Below, piece by piece: positions 25,410-34,375 of a stretch of DNA of 64,000 nucleotides. This DNA comes from Mucilaginibacter aquaedulcis. Its GTDB lineage: Bacteria; Bacteroidota; Bacteroidia; Sphingobacteriales; Sphingobacteriaceae. Where the stretch lies: contig NZ_JAUFPR010000004.1 in NCBI RefSeq assembly GCF_030409325.1, forward strand, positions 233,548-297,547, read 5' to 3'. A model generated the notes under the pieces. The model was given only the letters and a program-made list of their open reading frames with translations, was not told the origin of the DNA and did no database searches. Positions within the stretch are counted from its first letter, which is position 1, and the number at the start of each line of letters is the position of its first letter. The position numbers were made by a program, and so were the translations under genes.

Positions 25410-25450
25410 AAACAAAAAGAGGCTTCCCAAAAAGGAAGCCTCTTTTGTTT
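25410..25450. terminator. Bidirectional intrinsic terminator
   Basis: AAACAAAAAGAGGCTTCC and its near-complement enclose a short A-rich loop, with an A-run on the left and TTTTGTTT on the right. It separates tatC from the convergent secreted-protein gene. Confidence 0.88.
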
Positions 25451-25470
25451 ATGCTATAACTTTAAAATTA

Positions 25471-26085
25471 TTAATGATGTCCGTGGCCACCACCGTGCCC
25501 ACCGCCGTGATTATCATTGCCATGACCACCACCATGGTTTTCATGTCCGCGACCGCCGCCCCAGTTGCCGCCATGGTTTTCATGACCATGATTCCAGTTA
25601 CCACGGTTCCCTGCATAACCCGGACGACCACCGTATCCAGGGCGAGCATAAGAGGTTCTGCGGCCATAGTTGCCTCTCCAATAATGAGCATACCTTGCAT
25701 CATGACTGTTACGAATAATTACCTGGTCATGGCGGCCTCTGTAGCCCACATATCTTGCCCGGTATACATCATGCCTTAACCATGGGTTTCTGTCGTTTAT
25801 AACCACCTTGTAGCCGTTGTACAGGTTATAATGACGGTAGCGTACAGGCAGGTATCCACGGTGTACCCAAACATTGTTTTCAAAGTAAACATACTGATGG
25901 GTTGGCACATCATAGTAGGTATCAATATCGGGCATGTAGTAATAGTTAGCGTAGTCGTATCCAACCGGGCCCCAGGCAGGCTGGCTGCCAATATTTACAC
26001 CCAGGCTTACGCTTACCTGGGCAGTGGCGGTTTTAACAGTAAAGCAGCCAAGTAATATTGCTGCAGATAAAATGAGCTTTTTCAT
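25471..26085 (-). CDS. Secreted protein with Gly/His-rich tail (paralogue 1)
   Basis: I do not recognise a named family. The 204-residue protein has a signal peptide (MKKLILSAAILLGCFTVKTATAQ) and a Tyr-rich core of about 100 residues including IGSQPAWGPVGYDYANYYY and MPDIDTYYDVPTHQYVY. The tail (about 135-204) is made of Gly, His, Asn and Arg with repeated NHGG/GGGHG words. The core is clearly similar to the protein encoded at 26287-26826, the tails are not. Location is probably periplasmic or cell-surface. The His-rich tail could bind metal ions, which is inference only. Confidence 0.8.
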   Translation of the reverse strand: MKKLILSAAILLGCFTVKTATAQVSVSLGVNIGSQPAWGPVGYDYANYYYMPDIDTYYDVPTHQYVYFENNVWVHRGYLPVRYRHYNLYNGYKVVINDRNPWLRHDVYRARYVGYRGRHDQVIIRNSHDARYAHYWRGNYGRRTSYARPGYGGRPGYAGNRGNWNHGHENHGGNWGGGRGHENHGGGHGNDNHGGGHGGGHGHH

Positions 26086-26229
26086 TAGTAGTGTTTTAAG
26101 TGTTACCTGCTTACTAAACGAGTTTCTATTCCCTCTATTAGTAGCATTGTTCGGATGTATGACAGCAATTATCGAAAAAAGTTTAATGTTTTTTCATGCT
26201 TATATATCCCCAATTTTAAGCTTAACGAT

Positions 26230-26265
26230 AAAAAAACCGGCTCAGCATTGCTGCTGAGCCGGTTA
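26230..26265 (-). terminator. Intrinsic terminator of the second secreted-protein gene
   Basis: Arms CCGGCTCAGCA and TGCTGAGCCGG enclose a 4-nt loop. On the minus strand they are followed by seven T residues, just after the stop at 26287. Confidence 0.88.
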
Positions 26266-26286
26266 CATTGAAATTTTAAATATAAA

Positions 26287-26826
26287 TTAATTCCTGTGAC
26301 CTTCGCCATGACCATCATGATGATCATTGTGGTTGTCATGGTTGTCGCGATTATCTTTGTGTACAACCTTGGTTTTGTGAACTACAACCCTGCGGCCTTG
26401 TCCACGGTTATTATTGTTTCCGTTCCAGTGGTTACGGTATTTTACTTCTTTACTATCACGAATAATGGTTTGATCACGGCGGCCCCTGTATGAAGCATAT
26501 TTCTGCCTGATCACATCATTATGAATCCACGGGTTAGGTTGATTTACCACAACCTTGTAACCATGATACACATCATAATTGCTGTAGCGCGGTGGTAAAG
26601 CTACGGTGTGCACCCATACGTTGTTATTCAGATAAACATACTGATGAGCATTAATATCGTAATAAGAGTCGATGTCAGGCATATAGTAATAATCTGCATG
26701 ATCATAACCAGTAGGGCCCCAGTCGGGCTGGCTGCCAATGTTTATACTTAAGCTTATTTGTGCGCTGGCTATTTTTACAGTTAAGCAGCTAAGCAGAATG
26801 GCTGCTGTTAAAATTATCTTTTTCAT
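26287..26826 (-). CDS. Secreted protein with His/Asp/Asn-rich tail (paralogue 2)
   Basis: The protein has 179 residues if it starts at the ATG at 26826 (MKKIILTAAILLSCLTVK, a signal peptide). The longer open frame to 26892 has no signal-like start. The core repeats the pattern of paralogue 1: IGSQPDWGPTGYDHADYYY, MPDIDSYYDINAHQYVY and NNVWVH. The tail (about 150-179) is rich in His, Asp and Asn (DNHDNHNDHHDGHGEGH). Both copies have their own terminators, so they are transcribed separately after an ancestral tandem duplication. Function is unknown. Confidence 0.8.
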   Translation of the reverse strand: MKKIILTAAILLSCLTVKIASAQISLSINIGSQPDWGPTGYDHADYYYMPDIDSYYDINAHQYVYLNNNVWVHTVALPPRYSNYDVYHGYKVVVNQPNPWIHNDVIRQKYASYRGRRDQTIIRDSKEVKYRNHWNGNNNNRGQGRRVVVHKTKVVHKDNRDNHDNHNDHHDGHGEGHRN

Positions 26827-26946
26827 GTTTATAGTGTTATTTGCATGTATGACAGTGAGTATTGTCAAAAGTTTAGCTAATACACACTCCATAGAGGTAA
26901 CTAATTAGTTACAACTCCACAACACTATGATATACAATTGATTGAC

Positions 26947-28686
26947 TTATTGCTCGTCGTCGGGATCTTTATCAGTTTCTTTTTTACCGGCCATAGCCAA
27001 TACCGGTTTTCCGATAACTTTATAATTGCCTTCACCTTTGAGTATAGATGCCAGCTGCACTTTATCCTGCATAGTTTTTATAGCGGTAGCCAGTTCCTTA
27101 TCGTATTTGAAGTTAACCTCATAACGGCCGCGCTCAAAATAATAGCGTGAAGCAATTTCATTCTCCAGCACCTGTTTTATTTCGGCTTTATGCTGCTGCA
27201 GGTCATTCTTTTTACTAACCAGGAGCTTTGATTTCAGAATATCATACTCCGCCTGGATGTCGTTAAACTGCTTCTCTTTAGTGGCTTCAGTTTTAAGGCT
27301 GGTGAGTAGTTTTTCTGATGATGTGGTATAGTTGTAATTTTTATCGGCAAGATATTTTACAAAGTCATTGTATTCGGCATCAGAAAGGGTAAATTCCTTA
27401 GTATCGCCAATTTTGGGATGGTTGTCCCTGTAAACAGTAGCATAATCAAATATCAACAGCTTACCCACTAAGGCTTGCGTTACGTTGGCAAATTTCTCCT
27501 GCTTAACAAATATATCAGGATAGATGCCGCTACCGTCAAATACCGAACGGCCATTTTTGGTTTTAAACTCGTGAATCAACGAGTCAGCAACCTTTACTAC
27601 GCTGCCATCATCTTTACGGTGGGTATAATCAAGCGCCTGTATACAGCGGCCTGAAGGCACATAATATTTTGCGATGGTGATTTTAACCAGGCTATTGTAT
27701 GGTAAATTGAATGTTTGCTGCACCAGTCCCTTGCCATAGCTGCGCTGACCAATAATAATGGCCCTGTCAAGATCCTGTAATGAGCCGGCAACAATTTCTG
27801 ATGCTGATGCCGAATGACTGTTAACCAGTACAGTTAAAGGCAAATTAGGCTCAAGTGGCGTATTGATGGTACTGTAAGTAAAGTTTTTATCCTTGATCTT
27901 TCCTTTTTGCGAAACTATCTCAACGTCTTTTTGAACAAATAGGTTTACAATTTTTACAGCTTCCTGCAATATACCTCCACCGTTTGAACGCAGATCAAGG
28001 ATAATACCGTTTGGATTGTTCTTTTTTAAGGTCACCAGCGCGTTGGTAACCTCGCTAGCAGAATTTTCAAGGAATTTATCGAGCTTAATGTAGCCCATAT
28101 TGCCGCCAACCATTCCAAAGTAAGATACATTGGGTTGCTTGATCTCATCGCGGATGAGATTTTTTTCAAATGGCTGTGGTGTATTATCGCGTTTGATGAG
28201 CAGTTTTATAGGCGCCCCTTTTGAGCCTTTTAACAACAGGCTTACCTGTTCGTTATTTTTACCGCTCAGGTCAACATCGTTTATTTTTACGATCTGATCA
28301 CCCGGATGTATATCGGCTTTTTGGGCAGGAAAACCCGAAAACACATCTGAAATGAACACTTTCCCGTTGCGCAAAAATATGGTAGTTCCAATACCGCCAT
28401 ATTGTGTGCTCACGTAATGCAGCTTATAATCTTCAATTTCCGATTCGGGAACAAACTCGGTATAAGGGTCAAGTCCGTCAAGCATGGCATCAACGCCGGT
28501 TTTTACCAGCTTTGAAGAGTTGATATCATCAACATAGTTAATGTTCACCTCTTTGTAAACCGATGCAAAAACATCCAGATTCTTTGATATCTGGAAGAGG
28601 TCATCATTAAAAGCCACCGCACCGCCTGCCAGTAGGGCTATACCGGCAATTAAACCTATCTTTTTGTATCTTTTATTGATCACCAT
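26947..28686 (-). CDS. S41-family C-terminal processing peptidase
   Basis: The 579-residue protein has one N-terminal membrane or signal segment (IGLIAGIALLAGGAVAF), a PDZ domain (about 85-170, with the GIGTTIFLRNGKVFISDVF region) and the S41 protease core. The nucleophile Ser lies in LVNSHSASASEIVAGSLQD and the Lys in GQRSYGKGLVQQTF, the Ser/Lys dyad of CtpA-type tail-specific proteases. A C-terminal helical extension of about 180 residues follows. These enzymes trim or degrade periplasmic proteins at their C-termini. The CsbD-like gene lies 68 bases upstream on the same strand. Confidence 0.94.
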   Translation of the reverse strand: MVINKRYKKIGLIAGIALLAGGAVAFNDDLFQISKNLDVFASVYKEVNINYVDDINSSKLVKTGVDAMLDGLDPYTEFVPESEIEDYKLHYVSTQYGGIGTTIFLRNGKVFISDVFSGFPAQKADIHPGDQIVKINDVDLSGKNNEQVSLLLKGSKGAPIKLLIKRDNTPQPFEKNLIRDEIKQPNVSYFGMVGGNMGYIKLDKFLENSASEVTNALVTLKKNNPNGIILDLRSNGGGILQEAVKIVNLFVQKDVEIVSQKGKIKDKNFTYSTINTPLEPNLPLTVLVNSHSASASEIVAGSLQDLDRAIIIGQRSYGKGLVQQTFNLPYNSLVKITIAKYYVPSGRCIQALDYTHRKDDGSVVKVADSLIHEFKTKNGRSVFDGSGIYPDIFVKQEKFANVTQALVGKLLIFDYATVYRDNHPKIGDTKEFTLSDAEYNDFVKYLADKNYNYTTSSEKLLTSLKTEATKEKQFNDIQAEYDILKSKLLVSKKNDLQQHKAEIKQVLENEIASRYYFERGRYEVNFKYDKELATAIKTMQDKVQLASILKGEGNYKVIGKPVLAMAGKKETDKDPDDEQ

Positions 28687-28753
28687 AACCTATAACGCCA
28701 TTAAGCCTATAAAAATACAAAAAGCTTATCAGTTTATAAAGGCAATGCCTTAT

Positions 28754-28969
28754 TTACAGCCTGTTATTATCAATATTTACAAGTGCTTTTTTCAAAGTGA
28801 ACACTACGTACTTCCTGTCGCGGTTAACCAGATCCATTAACTTGGTTATCAGGCTTTCTTCCTGCCCTTCTGAGTATTGTAATTGTTCATCGGTAAGGTG
28901 GTTGTATTTGCGTTGAACCTTTATTTTAACACGCTCCCACTCTTTGTTTGTGATACTGATCTCAGCCAT
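28754..28969 (-). CDS. Small CsbD-like protein
   Basis: The 71-residue protein resembles CsbD family members: a Trp near the start followed by a basic helix (EWERVKIKVQRKYNHLTDEQ), then EGQEESLITKLMDLVNR. CsbD-type proteins are small stress-induced proteins of unknown mechanism. The C-terminal half (KYVVFTLKKALVNIDNNR) is less typical, so this is a divergent member at best. It may be cotranscribed with the S41 protease downstream. Confidence 0.65.
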   Translation of the reverse strand: MAEISITNKEWERVKIKVQRKYNHLTDEQLQYSEGQEESLITKLMDLVNRDRKYVVFTLKKALVNIDNNRL

Positions 28970-29158
28970 GATTAATTATTTTCAGCAAAAATATAAAAAA
29001 TACGTTGCAGGCAACATTTAAAACTTTGGCTCGTCAATTGTTAGGGAACAAATAAGGTTTACTTGTAAAACCCGTTTTATAAAATAACAATTTTAAAAAT
29101 GCCAACCTGTACTATTTAACCAATATAGTTACAAAGCGGCATCACTAACATCAAAATT

Positions 29159-29731
29159 ATGAAAAAGTATTTATTAGGTGCAGCATTAATGATCGCGGTA
29201 AGCATCAGCGCAAAAGCACAGGTTTCATTAGGTATTAAGGGCGGTGTCAATTTTTCAAAGATCAGCACCGACAATATTAAAGAATCAAGCCTAACCGGTT
29301 ATCAGGCCGGTTTATTTGCCCGTGTTGGCGGCAGCGTTTACTTTCAACCTGAGCTTTATTTAAGCGGAACCGGTGGTAAATTTGAATCGAGCGACAACAA
29401 CCAGAACTTTAGTGGCAAGGTAAGGTTCACCAACCTGAACGTACCATTGCTTATTGGTAAATCATTCGGTGATAAAGATCTAAACTTCCGGGTAATGGGT
29501 GGCCCTATATACACCTATCAACTGGACAAGAGCGGCAGTTTAAGCGATAATTTTAACGGAGCCATTGATAACTTTAATAAAAGCAACATCGGTTACCAGG
29601 TAGGTGCCGGAGTTGACATTGGAGCTATTACCGCCGATCTGCGTTACGAAGGCGGATTAACCAAGGTGAGCGATAGTTTTGCCAAACGCCAAAACCTTTG
29701 GGCGCTTAGTATAGGTTTTAAAATATTTTAA
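29159..29731 (+). CDS. Outer-membrane beta-barrel protein (PorT-like)
   Basis: The 190-residue protein has a signal peptide (MKKYLLGAALMIAVSISAKAQ). Alternating hydrophobic strands follow, beginning with SLGIKGGVNFSKIST, the typical opening of Bacteroidota PF13568-type barrels, and ending in an aromatic C-terminus (LWALSIGFKIF) that suits outer-membrane insertion. About eight strands can be drawn. Its role is unknown; such barrels are often called porin family proteins. An intrinsic terminator follows. Confidence 0.85.
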   Translation: MKKYLLGAALMIAVSISAKAQVSLGIKGGVNFSKISTDNIKESSLTGYQAGLFARVGGSVYFQPELYLSGTGGKFESSDNNQNFSGKVRFTNLNVPLLIGKSFGDKDLNFRVMGGPIYTYQLDKSGSLSDNFNGAIDNFNKSNIGYQVGAGVDIGAITADLRYEGGLTKVSDSFAKRQNLWALSIGFKIF

Positions 29732-29752
29732 AGGCATCGATTCTTAATAAAC

Positions 29753-29788
29753 AAAAAGCCGGCGGGGTACACCCTGCCGGCTTTTTTT
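29753..29788. terminator. Bidirectional intrinsic terminator
   Basis: A GC-rich stem (AAAGCCGGCGGG paired with CCCTGCCGGCTTT) is followed by seven T residues on the plus strand. It lies between the convergent barrel gene and the ThuA fusion gene. Confidence 0.88.
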
Positions 29789-29806
29789 ATTGCCATTTCA
29801 ATTGGT

Positions 29807-32800
29807 TTACTTGGCACTAAACTGTATGCCTGTTACACCGGCCTGCATGGCCACGGCTTTTACAGGTTTATATACAAAGTAAATTTTATGCAGTTTACCA
29901 TCGGTAACCGGGTTAATGGTTAAGTGCGTTACGCCCGATTTTTGATCCTTGGTTGGCACCGGCATGCTGCCTTTACCTACTAATTGACCGCCTGGTGCAT
30001 CAATATGGGCCTCAAAGTTAAAGCCGATAGATGGGGCCGCCTGCCAGAAATGAGTCAGGTTTACTGAACGTACACCGGTAAGGTCAATATCATTCAGCTC
30101 AAACCAACCTTCATTTGTTGGCATAATGGCCAAGTTAATACCATTGTATTTGAACATGGTAAAGCCATTAACTTTTTCGGCACCCGAGAACATATAATTA
30201 TTGCTGTTTAAAACAGCTACACCTTGGCCTGTTAATGCCTTGATGTTATTCCCACCCTCGTCAGTGTACTTGGCTGATAATACCAGGGTGCTTGTTGGCT
30301 GTTTACCCGGATCAGGATTGATAGTACCGGTTGGCGGCAATGATTTCTTTTGCGCGTCTTTATTATCCAACGACAACACCCAGGTAATGATCTGGTCAAC
30401 ATCGCCTTTTTTGATGGATGGATGTGCCGGCATAGCGGTTTCGCCCCAAACCCCGGCACCGCCTTTTATTACCTTTTGGGTAAGCTTGGCCATGGCATCC
30501 GGATCTTTTTTGTATTTGGCTGATACATCCATAAACGCAGGTCCTATTGATTTGCCAACCTCTTTATGGCAGCTTTTGCAATCCATGGTAAGCATAATGG
30601 CCTTGCCGCTGTTTTCCGGTTCACTTTGTTCCAGTTGCGATGCCGATACAGGCTTTTTGTAGCCATTAATATAGTCTACACTTACCATGATTCGTTTAGG
30701 GTCAATCTTTGGCGTGTTGATGCCATCGGTAACTGTAACCGCATAACTGAGAGGTAATCCCGGCAAATAAAATGATTTATTACCCCCGGTTAATTTGACA
30801 GATACCTGTGGTTGCTCGTTACCGGCATATACCTTTAAAGGCATCGTTTTATCAGCAGCTCCCTGGTTATCTTTAGCTTCCAATATGATCTTATAATCGC
30901 CTGGTTTAGTGTAAGTGTAGGTGAGCTGAGGGGTTTCCGTCTGTTTGGTTTCACCGTTGCCTAAATCCCAGGTGTAAGCTATTTTATCACCTTCGGGGTC
31001 TTTAGCTTTAGCGCTTAGCTTAACGGTAAATGGCAACTGGCCCGAAGATTTATCAACCTTTATCTGGGTAATATCAGGTGGCCTGTTGCCCGCTATGTAA
31101 TCAATACGGAACAAGCCAGCATCCGGGTTACGGGAAAACCATCCGCTTCCATATTCTAATCCATATAGTCTTCCATCGGGCCCAACCTCCATATCAATCA
31201 TGGAGTTTACCTTCAGCCTGTTAAAGAACGGTTCCATTTTATCAAAATCGCCGTTAGGCTTCATGCTAACCGCCTTAATCCAGCCGCGCATCCAGTCGTA
31301 AGTTAAAAATTTACCGTTGTAATAATCCGGCAAGCGGGTTTCTGCTGGGAACATGTCGGTATAATACACCGGGCCCGCCATGGCATTTCTGCCTCCCGCA
31401 CCTACCTGTGGAAAATCTGCCGATGGCCCGTACGGATACCAAATAAATGCCGGTTGCGCCGGTGGCAAATCTGTTAATCCTGTATTGTTACGTGAATTGT
31501 TTACCGGATGCTTAGGGTCAAAGGCAGGCCCGTACTTACCTGTTGCATAGTCGTACAAATGGTACGGTTTGTTATTGCCTACAAAATATGGCCAACCAAA
31601 GTTGCCCGCCTTGCGTGCCTGATTTACCTCATCGTAACCCATTGGGCCACGGGTGTCCAGGCTGTCATTATGCGCATCAGGACCAACCTCGCCCCAGTAC
31701 AGGTTCCCATTTTTCTGATCAACCGAGATCCGGTAAGGATTCCTATCGCCCATAACGTAAATTTCAGGGCGTGTTTTGGGTGTACCTTTCGGGAAAAGAT
31801 TGCCTTCCGGAATGCTATAAGTACCATCATCGTTAACCTTGATACGCATGATCTTACCGCGCAGATCATTGGTATTACCAGCCGAACGGCGGGCATCAAA
31901 TTGCAGGTGACCAGGCCTGTCATCTAAAGGACCATAGCCACTGGTAACATATTTCTGGCCTTTTTCATCAAACGGGGTTGAGTTATCCCCGGCAGAAAAG
32001 AATAACAGCTTATCCGGGCCCGGACCAAAAGCGATAGAGCCGCCTGTATGACAGCAAATTTCGCGCTGGGCCTTTACCTCTAATATTATCTTTTCAGTTT
32101 TTTTATCCAGTGTATCGTTCACAAAAGTAAACCTCGACAGGCGGTTAACCGAGCTATCGGCAGGGCTGTAATAGATATATACCCAGTTATTTTTGGCAAA
32201 ATCAGGGTCTTTGGCCAGGCCAAGTATTCCCTCTTCTGCATTTACACCCGGGGTATGGAGTGTTTTATAATAAACATCAAAAAAGCCAACCTGCTTTACC
32301 TTTTGGGTATCATGCTTGTACAACATGATTTCACCGCGGCGTTGCACCACCATAATATCAAAATTAGGCAGAATAGTCATTTCTGTAGGCTCAAAAAACT
32401 CACCGGTTGATAGTTGTGTTTTTTTAAACCTGTCTTCATCTGGTGGCAGCTGTGATTTTGCTTTGGAATAATCCAGATCCTTATTATCACCTATAGCATA
32501 TTTAATACCACCCAGCAGCAATTTCAGATAATTATCTTCAGTGTAAGATTCTTTAGTGTGCCCTGGCTCTATATAAAATGAACGGCCGCCATCAAAATCA
32601 TGATACCAAACCATAGGGTGATAGCCCATTCTTTTAGCACCATTGTAACTTTTCTCGTCGATAGTTAACAACACGTGAATGTCAGGACTCAGAGCCTCTT
32701 TAAAAGAGTAAAACTCATCTGTACGTTTCCATTCTTTAGGCAGGTGCTTGGTTGCAGGATTATTACCATCAACAACATTAAACACACCCTCCTGTACGTT

Positions 32801-33232
32801 AGGATATTTATCGTGTATACCTGGATGGTCAAAAAACCAGGCGCCGGTAAGGCGGCCATACCATCCCCAATCGTACTCGGTATCCGTAGCGGCGTGTATA
32901 CCCAAATACCCCCCACCTGCTTGTATATAGCGCTCAAAAGCTGCCTCCTGGCGGTAGTTAAGTACATCGCCGGTGGTGCTCAGGAAAATAACCGCCGCGT
33001 ATTTTTGTAAGTTATCCTCGGTAAACAGATCAGCATTTTTAGTAGTATCAACATCAAAGCCGTTGGCTGCACCCATTTTTTGAACTGCGGCTATACCGGC
33101 ATCAATAGATTCATGATGGTAGCCCATAGTTTTGGAAAACACCAACACCCGCGGCTTGCCCACGCGCTTTTTACTACAGGATAAACAAATACAGCAACAC
33201 GCTGCAAGAATCATCAGTACGATTTTTTTCAT
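29807..33232 (-). CDS. ThuA / sugar dehydrogenase / PKD / cytochrome c / CBM-like fusion lipoprotein
   Basis: The 1141-residue protein starts with a lipoprotein signal (lipobox at about Cys19, CICLSCS). Domains follow in order. ThuA (about 30-250) includes GIHAATDTEYDWGWYG. A PQQ-type glucose/sorbosone dehydrogenase propeller (about 270-690) includes GGSIAFGPGPDKLLFF and GDRNPYRISVD. A PKD domain (about 700-800) includes YTWDLGNGE. A cytochrome c segment carries the heme motif CKSCH near residue 885 and the Met-containing ETAMPAHPSI. The C-terminal beta-sandwich (about 1000-1141) resembles CBM6. It probably oxidises carbohydrate in the envelope and passes electrons through its own heme. Substrate and cofactor are not shown by the sequence. 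Confidence 0.9.
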   Translation of the reverse strand: MKKIVLMILAACCCICLSCSKKRVGKPRVLVFSKTMGYHHESIDAGIAAVQKMGAANGFDVDTTKNADLFTEDNLQKYAAVIFLSTTGDVLNYRQEAAFERYIQAGGGYLGIHAATDTEYDWGWYGRLTGAWFFDHPGIHDKYPNVQEGVFNVVDGNNPATKHLPKEWKRTDEFYSFKEALSPDIHVLLTIDEKSYNGAKRMGYHPMVWYHDFDGGRSFYIEPGHTKESYTEDNYLKLLLGGIKYAIGDNKDLDYSKAKSQLPPDEDRFKKTQLSTGEFFEPTEMTILPNFDIMVVQRRGEIMLYKHDTQKVKQVGFFDVYYKTLHTPGVNAEEGILGLAKDPDFAKNNWVYIYYSPADSSVNRLSRFTFVNDTLDKKTEKIILEVKAQREICCHTGGSIAFGPGPDKLLFFSAGDNSTPFDEKGQKYVTSGYGPLDDRPGHLQFDARRSAGNTNDLRGKIMRIKVNDDGTYSIPEGNLFPKGTPKTRPEIYVMGDRNPYRISVDQKNGNLYWGEVGPDAHNDSLDTRGPMGYDEVNQARKAGNFGWPYFVGNNKPYHLYDYATGKYGPAFDPKHPVNNSRNNTGLTDLPPAQPAFIWYPYGPSADFPQVGAGGRNAMAGPVYYTDMFPAETRLPDYYNGKFLTYDWMRGWIKAVSMKPNGDFDKMEPFFNRLKVNSMIDMEVGPDGRLYGLEYGSGWFSRNPDAGLFRIDYIAGNRPPDITQIKVDKSSGQLPFTVKLSAKAKDPEGDKIAYTWDLGNGETKQTETPQLTYTYTKPGDYKIILEAKDNQGAADKTMPLKVYAGNEQPQVSVKLTGGNKSFYLPGLPLSYAVTVTDGINTPKIDPKRIMVSVDYINGYKKPVSASQLEQSEPENSGKAIMLTMDCKSCHKEVGKSIGPAFMDVSAKYKKDPDAMAKLTQKVIKGGAGVWGETAMPAHPSIKKGDVDQIITWVLSLDNKDAQKKSLPPTGTINPDPGKQPTSTLVLSAKYTDEGGNNIKALTGQGVAVLNSNNYMFSGAEKVNGFTMFKYNGINLAIMPTNEGWFELNDIDLTGVRSVNLTHFWQAAPSIGFNFEAHIDAPGGQLVGKGSMPVPTKDQKSGVTHLTINPVTDGKLHKIYFVYKPVKAVAMQAGVTGIQFSAK

Positions 33233-33488
33233 ATATGTGCTATTAGGTTAGTTTAGTTTAACTGGTATTTATTGCAACTACCGGGGTTCAGTCACAATCG
33301 ATTGTGATAATTGGCAATGTACCAAATGTATGATAAATATTTAGATATCAAACACATTGTGTTAAAATGACACAGTAAAATTTGTAATACAATTTTCGGA
33401 GGCTTAATTCAAGCGTATGCAGGGATCCTTTTTTACGTGTTTTAATACCCCTTTGTTTTTATTATTTTTATTAGATAATCCGAACCTT

Positions 33489-34106
33489 ATGGCTACTAAC
33501 CGATTAATCCAAAAAAGCTGGACTTCGAAAAAGGAGATCCGTATTGAAGACGATCATATCGTCATCCATGCCAAAACCCTAAAAGATGAGATGGAATACA
33601 CCATAAAACTTGGTGAGCTTGGTTTTGAAACTATTAAGAGAATTGATAAAACAGCCAACCTGTCTTACTACACTTTCCTGGTATTTACCATACTTGACTC
33701 TTACCTTCTTTTTTCAACATGGCAGGATAAAGGCCCACAGGCCGAATTGTTATTATGGGTATTCGGCTTTGTATTTTTCGCCTCGCTGGCTTTATACTCT
33801 TTCACTCAGCGTAATAAAGAGATCATTTATCTTGGCGGCGGGCAAAAAATTTTAGAATTACTTGCAACAAAACCCAACAGGCAAACCGTATTGCTTTTTA
33901 TTGATGAAATACATGCTGCTATCCGTGCTTATTATAAAAACAAATACACCCATTTTGACAGCAGCATTCCTTATGATGTAAAAATATCAACCCTGAGCTG
34001 GCTCAAAGAAATGAAAGCGATAACCCATGAAGAGTTTGAAGAATTAAGTGCAAGGCAAAAAACAGAAAGCATCATCGGGTTTAAAAACCAGGAACATCTG
34101 AAGTAA
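33489..34106 (+). CDS. Uncharacterised membrane protein with two transmembrane segments
   Basis: I do not recognise a family. From the ATG at 33489 (MATNRLIQKSWTSKKEIRIE) the protein has 205 residues. The frame opens earlier at 33417, but that start lacks support. An N-terminal soluble part is followed by a hairpin of two hydrophobic segments (YYTFLVFTILDSYLLF and LLLWVFGFVFFASLALY, about 64-112) and a cytoplasmic C-terminal half with LLFIDEIHAAIRAYYKNKY. The latter resembles a short helical domain, not a Walker motif, since no P-loop is present. A terminator follows at 34170. Confidence 0.8.
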   Translation: MATNRLIQKSWTSKKEIRIEDDHIVIHAKTLKDEMEYTIKLGELGFETIKRIDKTANLSYYTFLVFTILDSYLLFSTWQDKGPQAELLLWVFGFVFFASLALYSFTQRNKEIIYLGGGQKILELLATKPNRQTVLLFIDEIHAAIRAYYKNKYTHFDSSIPYDVKISTLSWLKEMKAITHEEFEELSARQKTESIIGFKNQEHLK

Positions 34107-34169
34107 GAGCTGATTAAGATGATAAGCGGGAATATCTACTATGATGATTATAAAAGCCCTTAAAACAGC

Positions 34170-34195
34170 AAAGCCCCTGATGGGCAGGGGCCTTT
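34170..34195. terminator. Hairpin terminator shared by the membrane-protein gene and the tRNA-like unit
   Basis: AAAGCCCCTG pairs with CAGGGGCCTTT (one bulged base) around a 5-nt loop. It lies 36 bases beyond the 3' end of the left tRNA-like element (minus strand) and after the plus-strand gene ending at 34106. Confidence 0.65.
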
Positions 34196-34230
34196 ACTAA
34201 CCAATTATAAACCTAAATTATGAGAAGAGC

Positions 34231-34345
34231 TGTAGGAGAAGGGGTCGAACCTTCACGGAGTGGTTATTTTCATTGCTGAAAGTTTCCCAATTTCTCCGCC
34301 ACCGCGACAAGGAGGTGTGTCTGCCAAAAATTTCACCATCCTACA
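34231..34345 (-). tRNA. tRNA-like element A, long branched variable arm, anticodon loop GUC
   Basis: The 115-nt minus-strand sequence folds as an over-long type II tRNA. The acceptor stem is TGTAGGA/TCCTACA. The D arm is GTG-(14 nt with GGCAGA)-CAC, as in tRNA-Leu. The anticodon stem is CCTCC/GGTGG with one T-T mismatch, and the loop TTGTCGC has anticodon GUC at 34306-34308. A 44-nt variable arm contains a CGGAG/CTCCG stem topped by a TTTCA-GCAA-TGAAA hairpin. The T arm is GAAGG-TTCGACC-CCTTC. The discriminator is G and CCA is not encoded. The GUC loop with C at the last position and the G discriminator are Asp-tRNA features, while the body is Leu-like. Normal type II tRNAs are about 85-90 nt. 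Function is unknown; a decayed tRNA is the alternative. Confidence 0.65.
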
Positions 34346-34353
34346 GGATTGCA

Positions 34354-34372
34354 ATTAAGCTTTGAGCTTAAT
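34354..34372. repeat. Hairpin in the spacer between the two tRNA-like elements
   Basis: Perfect 8-bp arms ATTAAGCT and AGCTTAAT enclose TTG. It occupies the 30-base spacer and could guide processing of a joint transcript. Confidence 0.55.
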
Positions 34373-34375
34373 AGC

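Noticed and set aside
25449..25703. Met/Val/Ala-rich frame overlapping the Gly/His-rich protein gene
   Set aside because: Low-complexity repeats read in a wrong frame. The opposing signal-peptide frame is far better supported.
33417..33488. Extended N-terminus of the membrane protein at 33489
   Set aside because: The extra residues do not form a clean signal peptide and the ATG at 33489 fits better.
34221..34280. A possible 19-codon leader peptide on the plus strand (ATG at 34220) behind a SusC-like leader sequence
   Set aside because: Its codons lie in the complement of the tRNA-like T arm and no receptor gene follows, so the similarity of the preceding AACCTAAATT words is probably chance.
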